Assembly: GCA_018136815.1 (NCBI GenBank)
Contig: CM030943.1
Location: 2,031,946-2,054,619 of the forward strand
DNA: 22,674 bases
Source of the DNA: Isochrysis galbana
Taxonomy: Eukaryota; Haptophyta; Isochrysidales; Isochrysidaceae
Direction: 5' to 3'
A program made the position numbers and the translations under genes. Shown one piece after another: positions 9,484 through 19,467 of the stretch (position 1 is the first letter of the stretch; the number at the start of each line of letters is the position of its first letter). Under the pieces are notes generated by a model. That model was given only the letters and a program-made list of their open reading frames with translations, had not been told where the DNA came from and searched no databases.

Positions 9484-9790
9484 TCTTCAAGACTACGCGT
9501 TTGCGCAACCGTTCTACTCGGTAGGGACCGGAGTAGAGATATTGAAGTTTGTTGGCGTGGCCAGGGATTCGACGACAAACTCTGTCTCCTGGTTTGAAGG
9601 TGACTGCAGGGAACTGCTCAACTGCAGGGCAACTGCTCACCCTTCCTCGTCTCCTCCATATAGACGTGTGACGAAACTTGTTGTCTGCTTTTACGCGGTC
9701 GGTGCTCTTTGGTGTGGACATACACTCATCAGTGCTCTTTGGTGTGAGACGTGGATCGTGAATTTCAACGAGATATCGACCCTGCCCCAA
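9473..9790 (-). pseudogene. Ty3/gypsy integrase C-terminal fragment
   Basis: The minus frame contains FKPGDRVCRRIPG followed by LQYLYSGPYRVERL. It matches the F.VGDRV...KL...Y.GPYRV segment just after the integrase catalytic core of gypsy elements. The next part of the same protein is found at 6803-6321 in the same orientation. Upstream residues (KSTDECMSTPKSTD) are a short direct repeat and not clearly integrase. The catalytic core, RNase H and reverse transcriptase are absent. Confidence 0.75.
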
Positions 9791-10620
9791 GTCGAGTGAA
9801 TGGAGTCAGACCACGTGTGGGTTTCAACATGTGAAGTGTCAAGTTGAGTCAAGTAACCTCCAGTTGACAACGAAAGGTGTTAGCAGGGATGGGGATAATT
9901 GAACGCTTTTGGTCTTTGTGCCCTGTTGCCTTGGGCCCTCTTCCAACACTTCACTCCCTCTCCCACTCCCTCTTGCAACTACAACCAACCCAAGAAGCAC
10001 AACCCCCCTCGCCCTCTGTTTCAAGCACCAAAAATTTCGACTCAAGACAAGAGGGAGGATATGTCTTGAGGCGGCGTCGCTGCCCATGCCTAGCGCAAGG
10101 GTACGTAGCGCCCCCACTCAGACATCTCCTTCCCCACAGCTCCTCTCTGAGGAGTTGCTTCTCTCCTTCCCATTAGGCCCCCTTGCTGTGAGACCAGAAC
10201 AGGATCTTGGCGTGGGGGGCTGTTTGAGTGTTTGAGTGTGGAGGGAGGGGCGCTCCAGCGCTCCAGCTAGTGCAGGTAGAAAGCTAGTGAAGAGCTGGGT
10301 GGCATAAGGGGGAGGGGTGCTTGCGCTTGCCGCGGCAGGGAGTCCTGTCTTGAGTGTAGCGCTAGTTCCGTTCCTTTGCCGCGCCGCGACCCATAAAAAT
10401 TTGTTAAAAAATCTACAACCCAGGAGGCGCTTCAAATACGGTAAATACGGTTAATACGTGTTTCCCAGCTAGGCTCCACAGTCGAGTACAAACAACTACT
10501 CTACTGTGCGAGCGGTTTATACGTTTATATGGAGGACAAGACTCGCAGCGCCACGTCTATGAATAGTCTGCGCCCCTCCGCTTGGCGCGCTGCTGCGGCC
10601 CCTCTCTGCCGTCGCTTTTG
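9791..10620. other. Gene-free stretch
   Basis: About 830 bases without a supportable gene. Several open frames of about 100 codons overlap on both strands without domain or composition support. A small duplication of GTTTGAGT is seen at about 10223-10238. No second LTR was found here. Confidence 0.5.
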
Positions 10621-11266
10621 GCGCCAAAACCCCCTTCCTTCCCCCCCCCCCCCCCTCTCCCCCCCCCCCCCCCCCTTTCGCTCTCCCCCTCTCCCCCTTT
10701 CTTCCCCCCTTTCATCCCCCTTTCATTTCCTTTTCATCCCCCTTTCATCCCCCTCCTTCTCCCCCTTCTCCCCTTCCTCCCTCTCTCCTTCTTTCCCTCT
10801 CTTCTCCCCCTTTCTTCCCCCCTTCCCCCTTCTCCCCCCCTTTCATCCCCCCTTCTCCCCCTTTCTCCCTCTCTCTCTCCTTTTTCCCCCTTTCTCCCCC
10901 TTCACTCCCCCTTCTCCCCCTTCTTCCCCCTTTTCTTCTCCCCCTTCTCCCCCTTCTTCTCCACCTTCTTACCCCCCCTTCTCCCCCCCTTTCTCCCCTT
11001 CCCCCCTCTCCCCCTCTCCCCCCTTTCCCCCCCCCCTCTCTCCTCTTCCCTCGCCGGCACATCTCTCCATCCTCCTCACCTCTCTGCCCCCTCTTACCTC
11101 TACTCTCGCTCTTCTTCTCTCTCTTCTCCCACTTCCCTCCCCTCTCCCTTCCTCGTGCCCTTTCTCTCTCTCCCTCTCCGGTTTTGACTGTCACGTTTCC
11201 CTCTCTTCCTCTCTCCTCCTCCCCCTCCCTCGCCCTACTCTCTCTCTCTTTCCTTTTTCTCTCTCC

Positions 11267-11306
<40 letters not shown>

Positions 11307-11447
11307 CGCTGCTCCCTCTCTTCCTGTGTTGCCCCTTTCCCCCCCTCCCCCCCCCCCCTCCCTCCCTCCCTCCCTCCCTCCCTCCCTCCCTCCCCAAGCC
11401 TGCCCCCCCCCCCCCCTTTCCCAACCACCCGTTCCTCCCCTCGCAAC
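10621..11447 (+). repeat. Approximately 800-base polypyrimidine tract upstream of the SQ/TQ gene
   Basis: Nearly every base on the + strand is C or T. It includes poly-C runs near 10640-10674, CCCCTTTC-type units at 10690-11000, (CT)n at about 11277-11307, (CCCT)n at about 11358-11393 and poly-C near 11403-11416. It ends directly before the ATG at 11448 of the gene on the same strand. It may be a leader or promoter element, or an expanded low-complexity tract able to form triplex DNA. Confidence 0.9.
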
Positions 11448-14400
11448 ATGACTTCCACCTCCTCCCCTGCCCCACTCGCCCGCCTCTCCTCGCTTCTCCA
11501 CCGTGCAGCTAAGCTCTCTCGTTGGTCTCTCCTCGATGAAGTCCACGATGCAATCCGCTCCAACGCGGGCCTCAGGCTCTCCTTCGCGCGGCGCGCGCGG
11601 GGGCTGCTCGCACACGATGGGCCACCACCCCTCTCGCCATGCCCAACCCTCCAGACCGACCTCGAAGCACCCTTTCCCAAGATGTTCATCGTGCAGAAGG
11701 AGCACCTCCTCTCTCGCGCCGATGCCATCGCAGAATGCCTCGGTGCGCCGCGCCAAAAGGGGATGGGGGGGGGAGGCGCTGGTGGTGGTGCAAGTACGGG
11801 TACACGGTTTGGGTGCTCACTCCGCACGGGGTGTGGGTGGGGTCGGGGATTGGGGGATGGGCGGACACTGGGCATGACGGCTGGCAGGCTGATGCGCAGC
11901 GTGCGAGGGGAAGGGGGGGCAAGGGGCGCATCATGAGTTGCGGAGCGCCCGTCCATTCCACGCCAGTGCGACGCTCTGGCTCGCCTGACGCTCAGTCTTG
12001 CTCGTCTCGCCTACCCTCGCAGAGTATCTGGGAAGATCGGCTAAGGCTCTTCAAGCCGCCACGCGCGATTCCAGTCCGCTCAGCTTGATGCCTAAGCACG
12101 AGCCGAGAGAGGCGGAGATGGACGACCTCTGCGACGCCGGGTATCGGAGTCCCGGCTACGAGGCTGGCCAGCATGCGAGTAGTGACAGGGCAAAGCACGT
12201 CGCCATGCTTGCGGGCGAGCGCGGAGAGCTGCCGGCGACGTCGACCTGGCTCCCTCTCATTGAGCTTGGGCGGCCAGCAATCGAAGCACCCACCCAGCTC
12301 GATCCTGCGTCGCAACTGTGGGCGTCCACGCAGACGGACCTCACGCAGCTGGACCCGCCCTATCTCTCGTCACAGCCAGATGCCTTGACACAGCTAGAGC
12401 CATCCTCGACGACCATATCCCCGACACAGCCCGATCCGGGCTCCGCACTGTACGCCGATCGAACACAGTGCTTCCACCCTGAGGCACCAGGATCTCCGGT
12501 TGCGGCTGCGGGATCTCCGGTGTCGCTTGCGCGAGACGAGGATGCGACATGCGGCGACCCGCAGTTGCGCAGCGAGGCCTCACGGGCAGCGAAGCAAGTC
12601 GGCTGCGATGACGCCACTACGCGGGGCCCCGTCACCCCGGCTGCAGCTGGCGGGCCATCCGAGGACTCGATGGTGAGAATGTTGGCCACGCGCACTCTCG
12701 TGCTGCCCAGTCACCACGAGCCGCATCCGACCAATGTCGGCGTGGCTGCTGGTGTCGGCGCGCCGTGTGCAGAGAAAGCGTGGGAGGCGGAGACGAACCA
12801 CCCTGTCGAACGGCGGCGCCGGCGGGCAGAGGGCCAGTCGCCCGCCTTCCCTGCACAAGTCGCAGTTTCAAATCCGGGCGAGGTGACGGCCAGATCGGGC
12901 GACGGAGCCAGAGAGCATGGAGGGGATGCACGTCATGGCAAGCGTCACCGAGGCGAGCAGAGCGCACAGGATGAGCGCGCGTCGCAGAGGACCAGAGCAG
13001 CCCCAATCGCGCGTGACGCGCACACGGGCGCTCCGATGACAGCCCTCGATGCGTTTTCCCAGCTGAGCTCTACCACCGCCAACTCAATGCGGGCCGGTGC
13101 GGAGGCGCATGCCACGGCCGGGACAGGGACCGACCAACGCCAACCGAGGAACCGCCAGGAGGCGGGCACGTCCGGGCACACGGACACCGGCGCGTGCGCG
13201 CCGTCGCACAGGCCCAACCCTGGCGGGCGACGAAGGCAAGGAGCGGGAGCTGTAGGGAGCGGTGGAGGCGGAGACGAGGGCTCGGAGGGCTCGGAGAGCG
13301 ATGCCGAGCGCCGCTCGGGGCGTGGTGGCAGCGGCGGCGGCGATGGCGGCGGGAATGGACGGGCGGCGGCGGGCGCCGAGGGAGAGGCGTCAGACCTGTA
13401 CGCGAGCATCGGGCTCTCCCAGAGCCAATGGCGAAGACTCTGGCGGATCATCGCAGTCGAGACCCTCAAGCATGATGAGTTCAAGGTAGGACCGCCTTAT
13501 TGGCTTGCGGCCGCGCGCCGCCACCCCGGTCTTCTGATGCCATGTGCCCTGCTCAAATTCGCTCATCAAGCCTTATTCCACGCCGCCGCTCCTGCTCCAG
13601 GCGCTCCAGCCGCTCATTGTGCGTGAAAGTGGCGGGGTGGCACCGCCAGGAGCGGCGCCGGTCCGCCCGGATACCTCGCTTGCAGTCGATGCCACAATGG
13701 CTCTCCAGTCCCTCCTCTCCTCACGCCGCCGTTCTCTCTCGGCCGGGGCAATCGCAACCATTGCGTTAGCTCTGATTGAGGTGGCCTCTGAGATCCATCC
13801 TTTGCTGAAGTCCTGCCCTGGCCTACGGGATGCGGCTCCCCTTGCCGCCATCGCATCGGCGCTCGTCGCGATTTGCGACCTGCTGGCGTCTACGGGAGAC
13901 ATGGACAACTTCTACAAGGTGCGGGATGCATGCCTGCTTTCAACGAATAGGTCCCTGCTCCCAGATTCTTGGAACGAGGCGGGCACGCATCTCCGGAAGC
14001 GGCTCATGCAGGTGGTCAAGGCTGCTTCGGGACACGCGGCAGCGTCTGATGGTGGGGACGGCAGCGGCAACGGAGATGCCGCTACTCAACTCCGGGGCCT
14101 TGTTCCCAAGCTCCAAGAGCTTGTTGTGACACTCCAAGAGCTTCCCATCTCTGTCGACAACGAAGCCAAGCGAGCGCACGAGTCAGCCGTCGCGGCGTAT
14201 GCGGACCTGCCGTCGTTTGACGATCTGGTTGCGGCCTCGTTGCAGCAGACGGACTCCAACGATGACGCAGAGGGGGGCAACGACGGAGAAGAGGTCATGG
14301 AGGTCGATGACGATGACATCGACACTGCGCCCCCACGCAAGCATCGCGAGAGAACTGGGGTTGGTTCCAGTGCCCCAGCTGCAAAACGGCGTGCTCACGG

Positions 14401-14464
14401 CGGCAAGAGCCGCGCAGACCGGGCACCATCAGGCCCCCAGCAGCGCCTACGCCGGCAACGCTGA
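11448..14464 (+). CDS. Unrecognised, probably nuclear protein with an SQ/TQ cluster, three exons
   Basis: Exons 11448-11742, 12023-13485 and 13601-14464 join in phase to about 873 residues. I do not recognise the family. The N-terminus (about 1-130) looks folded and helical (WSLLDEVHDAIRSNAG, HLLSRADAIAECL). Residues about 188-247 hold eight SQ or TQ pairs, four of them in a repeated TQ(L/P)(D/E)P unit, plus one STQTD. Such clusters are typical targets of ATM/ATR-type kinases; TQT is also the core of dynein light-chain LC8 ligands. A disordered Gly/Ser/Arg-rich region (about 500-570) follows. LSQSQWRRLWRIIAVETLKH and a helical C-terminal domain come next, then an acidic stretch (EVMEVDDDDID) and a basic end (PPRKHRERT, AAKRRAHGGKSR) resembling nuclear localisation signals. 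The ATG has A at -3. The first intron's donor is weak, so exon 1 may end differently. Confidence 0.7.
11743..12022 (+). other. Intron 1 of the SQ/TQ gene (donor uncertain)
   Basis: The acceptor CCTACCCTCGCAG|AGTATC is good. The donor chosen is CCTCG|GTGCGC, which keeps phase and joins AECL to EYLGRSAK. An alternative in-phase donor, GCAA|GTACGG, lies near 11795 and would add a Gly-rich segment. The interval is G-rich. Confidence 0.5.
12287..12471 (+). other. SQ/TQ cluster coding segment
   Basis: Eight S/T-Q dipeptides fall within about 60 codons: PTQ, ASQ, STQ, LTQ, SSQ, LTQ, PTQ and RTQ. The repeated unit TQLDP, TQLDP, TQLEP, TQPDP suggests internal duplication or selection for the motif. 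Confidence 0.85.
13486..13600 (+). other. Intron 2 of the SQ/TQ gene
   Basis: The donor TTCAAG|GTAGGA and the acceptor CTCCTGCTCCAG|GCGCTC give a 115-base phase-0 intron with a pyrimidine-rich 3' end. Without splicing, the exon 2 frame stops at 13626. Confidence 0.85.
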
Positions 14465-15022
14465 GACCCATGGTCCTCTCTACTCTTTTGAGACAGATGA
14501 TCTTTTCTTGTCTGTTGGCGGTCCGCCTTGAGACTTCCTCCTCGGGCCTGCTCTAGACGGGCCAGACTGAAGTATCCTGAAATATATCTGTGCACGCAAA
14601 TCTGCGCCAGTTCTACCCGCCTAGCAGGCCGCCGTCTCGTCTGGTAGGCCTTGCGCCATGGATTGGTCGCTATGGGCAATCCGTCCTCATCTAAGCGCTC
14701 TCATATTCAGCTTGTCTACGCGCGCACATGCTCGCAAGGCCATAGACCCTCCCAGCGCCGGGCACGCATTGTGGCTAGGCAGCCTGCTGCCAAGGCTACT
14801 CGGGCGAGGCTCCGGCGTCGTGCCATGCTCCCACAGCCGATGTGGATGCGGGTCTTGCTGCGGTATTCGCGGTGGCCCGCGTCCCCGCCCTGCGTGCCTG
14901 GCGCCACAATGATGTGACGCGTCCCATAGTACCTCCCTGCTAATCAATGCAGCGGCAGGCCTCCGTGGCGCGTACAACCACTTCCTGCACTCTCACCTAC
15001 TATCACCACGCACGAGGACTCC

Positions 15023-15385
15023 TTGAGTCGATCTATCGCTATACTTCGATTCACGCAATGTCCGTCCCCATTCCCACAGGGATCCTCAAACAAATCGCTC
15101 TGTTTTCTTGTTGCTATCCGCTTGTCTCAAGCGGCAGCGCGTCGCTCGCTGTGCCACAAATGTCCTGGAGCATGGCATCAATCAGAAGAGATGGAACATG
15201 CCGTTAGGGCGTCAATGAGACGGAACCGGGTCACGCCACATTGTCAGTGTTTTTGTGACGTGCCTTCCCGAGGTAGTGGCACTTTGCTGTGGGGAATGAG
15301 ACGGCGGCTGGGCACGCACGTGGCCATGTCGAGTAAAACTGCACGTAAGTGTGCGTTGCCTGCGTGCAGTGCTAGGAGTGATTGA
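15023..15385 (+). other. Cys/His-rich open frame, status unclear
   Basis: About 120 codons without an ATG at the 5' end contain SLCHKCPGAWHQSEEMEH and, further on, TPHCQCFCDVPSR. The Cys and His spacing recalls zinc-binding fragments of mobile-element proteins, but no family is recognised. It could be an exon, a transposon relic or chance. Confidence 0.2.
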
Positions 15386-15404
15386 GTATATCGTGTTTGA
15401 GTGT

Positions 15405-15488
15405 GTTGGCTAGGCATCTAGGTAGTAAGGTTGGTGACGGAGTCGTTGCGCATATAATAATAATTAATGTGCCTATATCCTAGCCAAC
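15405..15488. repeat. 10-bp perfect inverted repeat
   Basis: GTTGGCTAGG at 15405-15414 and CCTAGCCAAC at 15479-15488 enclose 64 bases that include the AT-rich ATATAATAATAATTAAT. It could be the ends of a very small element or a hairpin. Confidence 0.5.
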
Positions 15489-15754
15489 CTCACTAGCTAA
15501 GCTTGGACATAACGTTTCAGTCCCGGAATCCCGCCATGCCTGACGGGCCAGGTGTCCAAGTGATACCGGGGGGTGGGGGCACTGCCCCCTCCCCTCGACA
15601 TTTGTCCTCTCCCCAGTGCATGCACCGACCCCGCGCACCCCAGCGCGTCCTCTCCTCGAGTCCACGTCGGGGGAAAACCCCTTTCAGGTAAAAGCAACGC
15701 AGGGGGGGGGGGGGGGGGCACTCGTGAGATAGGAGCCCAGAAGCGCTTATCTCC

Positions 15755-15789
15755 CTCGCTAGAGCGAGTGGCCGCGGCGAGCCGCGGCC
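15755..15789. repeat. Two adjacent hairpins
   Basis: CTCGCT-AG-AGCGAG (15755-15768) is followed at once by GGCCGCGG-CGAG-CCGCGGCC (15770-15789), both perfect. They lie just after a long poly-G run. No tRNA-like or snRNA-like context was found around them. Confidence 0.6.
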
Positions 15790-17040
15790 CTTAGCCGATC
15801 TGCTGACCGGCCGCGCCTGCCGAGAGAGACGCCAACTCCAATGCTCTGCCTCCGGTTGCGAACATGCTTGGTCTGCGGAAGGTTGGATTCACTCGCGCAA
15901 GCGCAATAGGCTTGGCCAAGGCACGGTTGATCGGCTTGGGAGGGCTCACACAAACTTGTTACTTGAATCCAAGCTCGAAGAGTGGGAGTCAGCCGTGTTG
16001 CCTTGCTTGGGAATTAGACATGGTCGCTGAGGATCCCGCCGATGATGGTAAGTGTTGATTAAATATAAATATAAATAAAGGCTATGTAAGTATGTAAGTA
16101 GCTGTGTTGAAGACTCAATTCGAAAGATTCTTGATTCTTGCTCATCTTGTATCTATATTTGATATATCACATGTCACATTATCTTACGCTTACGCATCGG
16201 CGTGCGGCAGCGCGCGTTTTGCCGTTGTGGCATTTGCGCACGTGCGTTGAGTTAGAGTGCGGAGCACATGCAGAAGCACATGGGAGCTAACCTAATCGCT
16301 AATCGTCCCTCTATCTCCATCCCCCCCCCCCCCCTCTCCCCCCGTCCCTCCCCCTCATCCCTCCCCCGCACTCAACTAACTATAGACCCTCTACGCCCTC
16401 CAACCAAAGCTGGCGCTAGCTGGCATGACTAGCTCTAGCTCTTCGACCTAAAGTACAGGTGCTAGCTAGCGGACCACCAAGAGCTGGCGCAAGGTACTGG
16501 CGCTAGTGATAGCTCCAAAACCCGTGCAAGCTAGCGAGCTGTTGCCCCAGCACTGGAAAGGAGGCTTGTGGGGGGTTGTGGTTGTGGCAGGCGCGGTTGG
16601 GGGTGGCTCAGGCGGCGCGTGCTTGGCTTGTATTGACTCGTTGACTCGGGGTATAACGTAGACTCGGGAACTCGGAGGACTCGCTGGGGAACGCGGAGAG
16701 GGACTCGACGGAGTTGCTTACAAAAACCACTCACGAAAAACCCAAACCCAAACGACCTTGGGCTCAGAAAACTATCGTAAACACTCCGGAATCATACGAT
16801 GAACAAAACCTTCCCGCGCGGCGAAGGCTGAGGTCGCCCCCCCCCCCCCCCCCCCCCCCCCCAATGAGCCACCGTACAAAATATCTGTGGTGAAGTGGTG
16901 AAGAAGCATTGAGAGAACTGGGTGAAGAGGTGAAGTGGTGAAGTGGTGAAGGCACTGGGTTGTGGTTGTGGCTGCGCGGAGCATTGAGAGAACACGCGGT
17001 GCCTCGGCCCGGCAGTACAGAGCTAGAAACCGATGGCGCC

Positions 17041-17475
17041 GCGGCGCGGAGCTCTAATAATGACACCTCTCTCTTCTCTCTCTCTCTCTTCCATGTCACG
17101 GCGGCCGATGGAGCGCCTCATCTGAAGCAGTGTTATAACAGAAAAAGTGTCTTTGAAAGAAAGAAAGTCCTCCTACTACCTCTCATGTCCTCTCTCCTCT
17201 CGTCCGGTTTCTCCTAGACTCTCTCCTCATCCTCGCGTTTTTTCGTTGACTCTTCTTTCGGACAATCTTCACGTCCCTTTTCCCACACAGAAAGAGACAG
17301 AGAGAGGACCCGCTCGCGGTCCACTTCGTCTCCGACAAAAAATCCCCTGACATTCATTCGGAGGGTGTGTCCTTCTCTCGTCCGGTCCCTTCTTCGGACT
17401 TCTTTCTCTTCTCCATAATGAAGAGAGAGCGGGTGTCCTCGCCTCTCGTGGCGTCGGTCGACGGAGAGCAGCGAC
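17041..17475 (+). promoter_or_regulatory. Pyrimidine-rich leader/promoter of the GT31 gene
   Basis: CT-rich stretches (CTCTCTTCTCTCTCTCTCTC at about 17069-17088, then TCTTTCTCTTCTCC at 17400) precede the coding sequence on the same strand. An ATG at 17418 is in another frame. An upstream exon may be hidden here, because the encoded enzyme lacks a membrane anchor. Confidence 0.35.
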
Positions 17476-19138
17476 ATGGGCCAGAACGAGCTCTTGGGCG
17501 TGATCGGCATCTTCTCACACGACGGACACCGCGATCACCGTGACGCGATCCGACAGACGTGGGCACACTCCGGCGAGCCCTACGGCTTGATCACACGCTT
17601 CGTGATGAGGGGCATCAACTCCAGCGCAAGAGATGAGGCAAGGACCATCGCAGGTGCGAGCGAGACTGGGTGGCCCAACAAATTCGGACCGAGATCAGCT
17701 GTGCGTACGCACGGCAGGCAGATGGGAGGGTGGACAGCCGTGCACCCCATGAGGAGTTGCGCATATTTGCCTGCTGGGAGAGCAAGAGCACCGCCTGGCA
17801 GGCGTTTACAAGGGGGTTTCAGCCCGACAGACAGAAGAGGCTGTACGATCACGCACGTGGGGTGAAGGAGCCCTGCACGTGCAGGACGGTTCCTCCTAGT
17901 TAGTGCCGTACTCGAGTAGTCTGATGTGTCCCGTGTTAGAAACCCTTTCGAGGTCCATCCTTCCTGTCCTCCTCTCGATTTCCACACCAGATATCTTCTT
18001 CCTCGAAGACCTGAATGCGGGACTAAGCCGGCGGATTGGCCCAATTGTTACCCTAATGTCGTGGATTCGGTCCGCTGTCGCCACGTGGCCAGAGGCGGAG
18101 CTCATTGGAAAGGCGGACGACGATGTCTGGGCGAATCTTCCGGGCACTGCGCTCCACGTGCGGCGAGTGCTGGCGCAGCTGAAAAACGACTACGGAATAA
18201 CCGAAATGCTCTGGGGCGTGCTAGAGCATTACCATTGGATCCTCCACCGCGGCACGCCTAAGTATATGGTCTTCGAGTACAAGCCAAGGTGTATGCATAT
18301 GGAATGGAAGCCGACCCCCCCCTTTTCGGAGGTGAAGATGCCGTATGAGCTGCGGGCAAATGCATCTCACACGTCTCATGAAGGCCGACGAGTGCCGGGT
18401 TCATTCTGGCCTTCCGACTTCAATCGCACCATACTCATGGGGCCGTTCCCCTTCATGAAAGGCCCTCTGATTTTGGTCACACGAAATCTCTTGCATGCGT
18501 TGGTCGCCGACCAGACAATCAATGACTATGTGTCTTACATCACCACCGCTTCAATCGACCAACAGTACAAGCAACTGATGCCATACGAGGACGTCTTCCT
18601 CGGGGCAGCACTGGCGCATATTCGATTGCCTCCAACCAACAAGAACGATTTTGCTGCTGCGTACGTGGGCATTGGGAGGGGCGAGTTTGCTCCAGAGCAC
18701 GGCCTCATTGCCACAAACACAACGCTGATCTATCATGCAAAGACGAAAAAGCCGATGTGGATCTGCCTTTTGCATCGGTGGATGGCGGAGCATGGTGACC
18801 TGATGGCCATACCCACTTCCTTGGATTGTGGTCGCAAAATACATGCACAGCCATCATGCTCTGGCGTGGATTGGCTTCCTTGCATGATGGCGCAAACGAC
18901 TCACACGCCGCATAACGTGGACGTGAGGCACCTCCCCCAATTCACAAAGCTAGCTGCTCGTCGCTTCGTCCGGCCTTACGGTTGTTATCATGCTCAACCC
19001 AACCAGATTGGGCCCATACCAGATTATTTTCTCGATGCCGCGGGTGGTGTCGACGTGGCATTGGCATCAGCAAAGACAGCAAAGTCATCGCACCGCTCCA
19101 TCAAGCAGCAAAAGAAGTACGTGCAAAGTCTAACGTAA
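17476..19138 (+). CDS. GT31-type (galactosyltransferase-like) glycosyltransferase, two exons
   Basis: Exons 17476-17653 and 17991-19138 give about 441 residues. The N-terminal part reads GVIGIFSHDGHRDHRDAIRQ (residues 8-27) then TW, the (R)RDAIRQTW motif that opens GT31 domains. Residues about 98-106 are IGKADDDVW, the DxD-type metal and UDP-sugar site. YEDVFLGAAL at about 258-267 is the conserved ED.. G motif. Potential N-glycosylation sites include N183 and N204. GT31 enzymes add galactose or N-acetylhexosamine in the Golgi; donor and acceptor cannot be told here. GT31 proteins usually begin with a type II signal anchor, which is missing from this model; an in-frame stop at 17419-17421 shows the frame does not simply extend. 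An upstream exon is likely, or the enzyme is soluble. The C-terminal 120 residues match no motif I know. Confidence 0.85.
17654..17990 (+). other. Intron of the GT31 gene
   Basis: The donor ATCGCAG|GTGCGA and the acceptor TTTCCACACCAG|ATATC give 337 bases. The split Asp codon restores EARTIADIFFLED, which continues the GT31 fold just before the DxD strand. Confidence 0.8.
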
Positions 19139-19467
19139 TTGGGAAAGAGGCCCGTGGGCTGTGTTTGAGTCTAGCTCTTCGATCTACGCCGTTATGAATA
19201 AGTAAGCAACCTTCCTCTCCAGCGAGCTCCATGCTGTCTAAGCGGGGATGCACTAGCCTCCCTTATATGCTATACTTTGCTTTCAGACCAAGCATCAATC
19301 AACTATCGTTAGAACGATGGATAGGGTCGTGGAGCATGGAGCGCGCGCCAGCTCCAACTCCCCTCCTCTCTCGCCGTTGCAATCCTTCTGTGTAGGATGT
19401 GCTTAAAATAAAGGTATGAGTCGCGTGGTGTGAGAAGGTTTCATTTGTATAGTTGAGATATTTGTCT
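19139..19467 (+). other. 3' flank of the GT31 gene and a diverged repeat
   Basis: No gene is seen. AATAAA at 19407-19412, about 270 bases after the stop, is a possible polyadenylation signal. The segment around 19265-19340 resembles part of 20195-20260 (CAACTATCGTTAGAACGAT versus CAACTATAGTTAAAACGAT). Confidence 0.4.

Larger units (their letters stand above)
14465..17040. other. Gene-free stretch with hairpins and homopolymers
   Basis: About 2.6 kb without a recognisable gene. It should contain the 3' end of the SQ/TQ transcript. It holds a poly-G run (about 15702-15718), poly-C runs (about 16321-16334 and 16837-16862), inverted repeats (listed separately), clustered GCTAGC/CTAGCT words at 16415-16540, and short repeats of GTGGTGAA and AGCATTGAGAGAAC at 16890-16992. 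A Cys/His-rich open frame lies at 15023-15385. Confidence 0.6.

Noticed and set aside
10529-11512. Very long open frames (327 aa on +, 403 aa on - from 11956) across the pyrimidine tract
   Set aside because: They translate to Ser/Pro/Leu or Arg/Glu/Gly monotony because the DNA is two-letter sequence lacking stop codons; there is no domain and no codon signal.
11960-12315. Minus-strand frames opposite the SQ/TQ gene
   Set aside because: They mirror a GC-rich coding region and show no domain or splice logic.
15700-15950. tRNA or small structured RNA around the double hairpin
   Set aside because: No T-loop GTTCGA-type box, acceptor pairing or anticodon arm could be placed.
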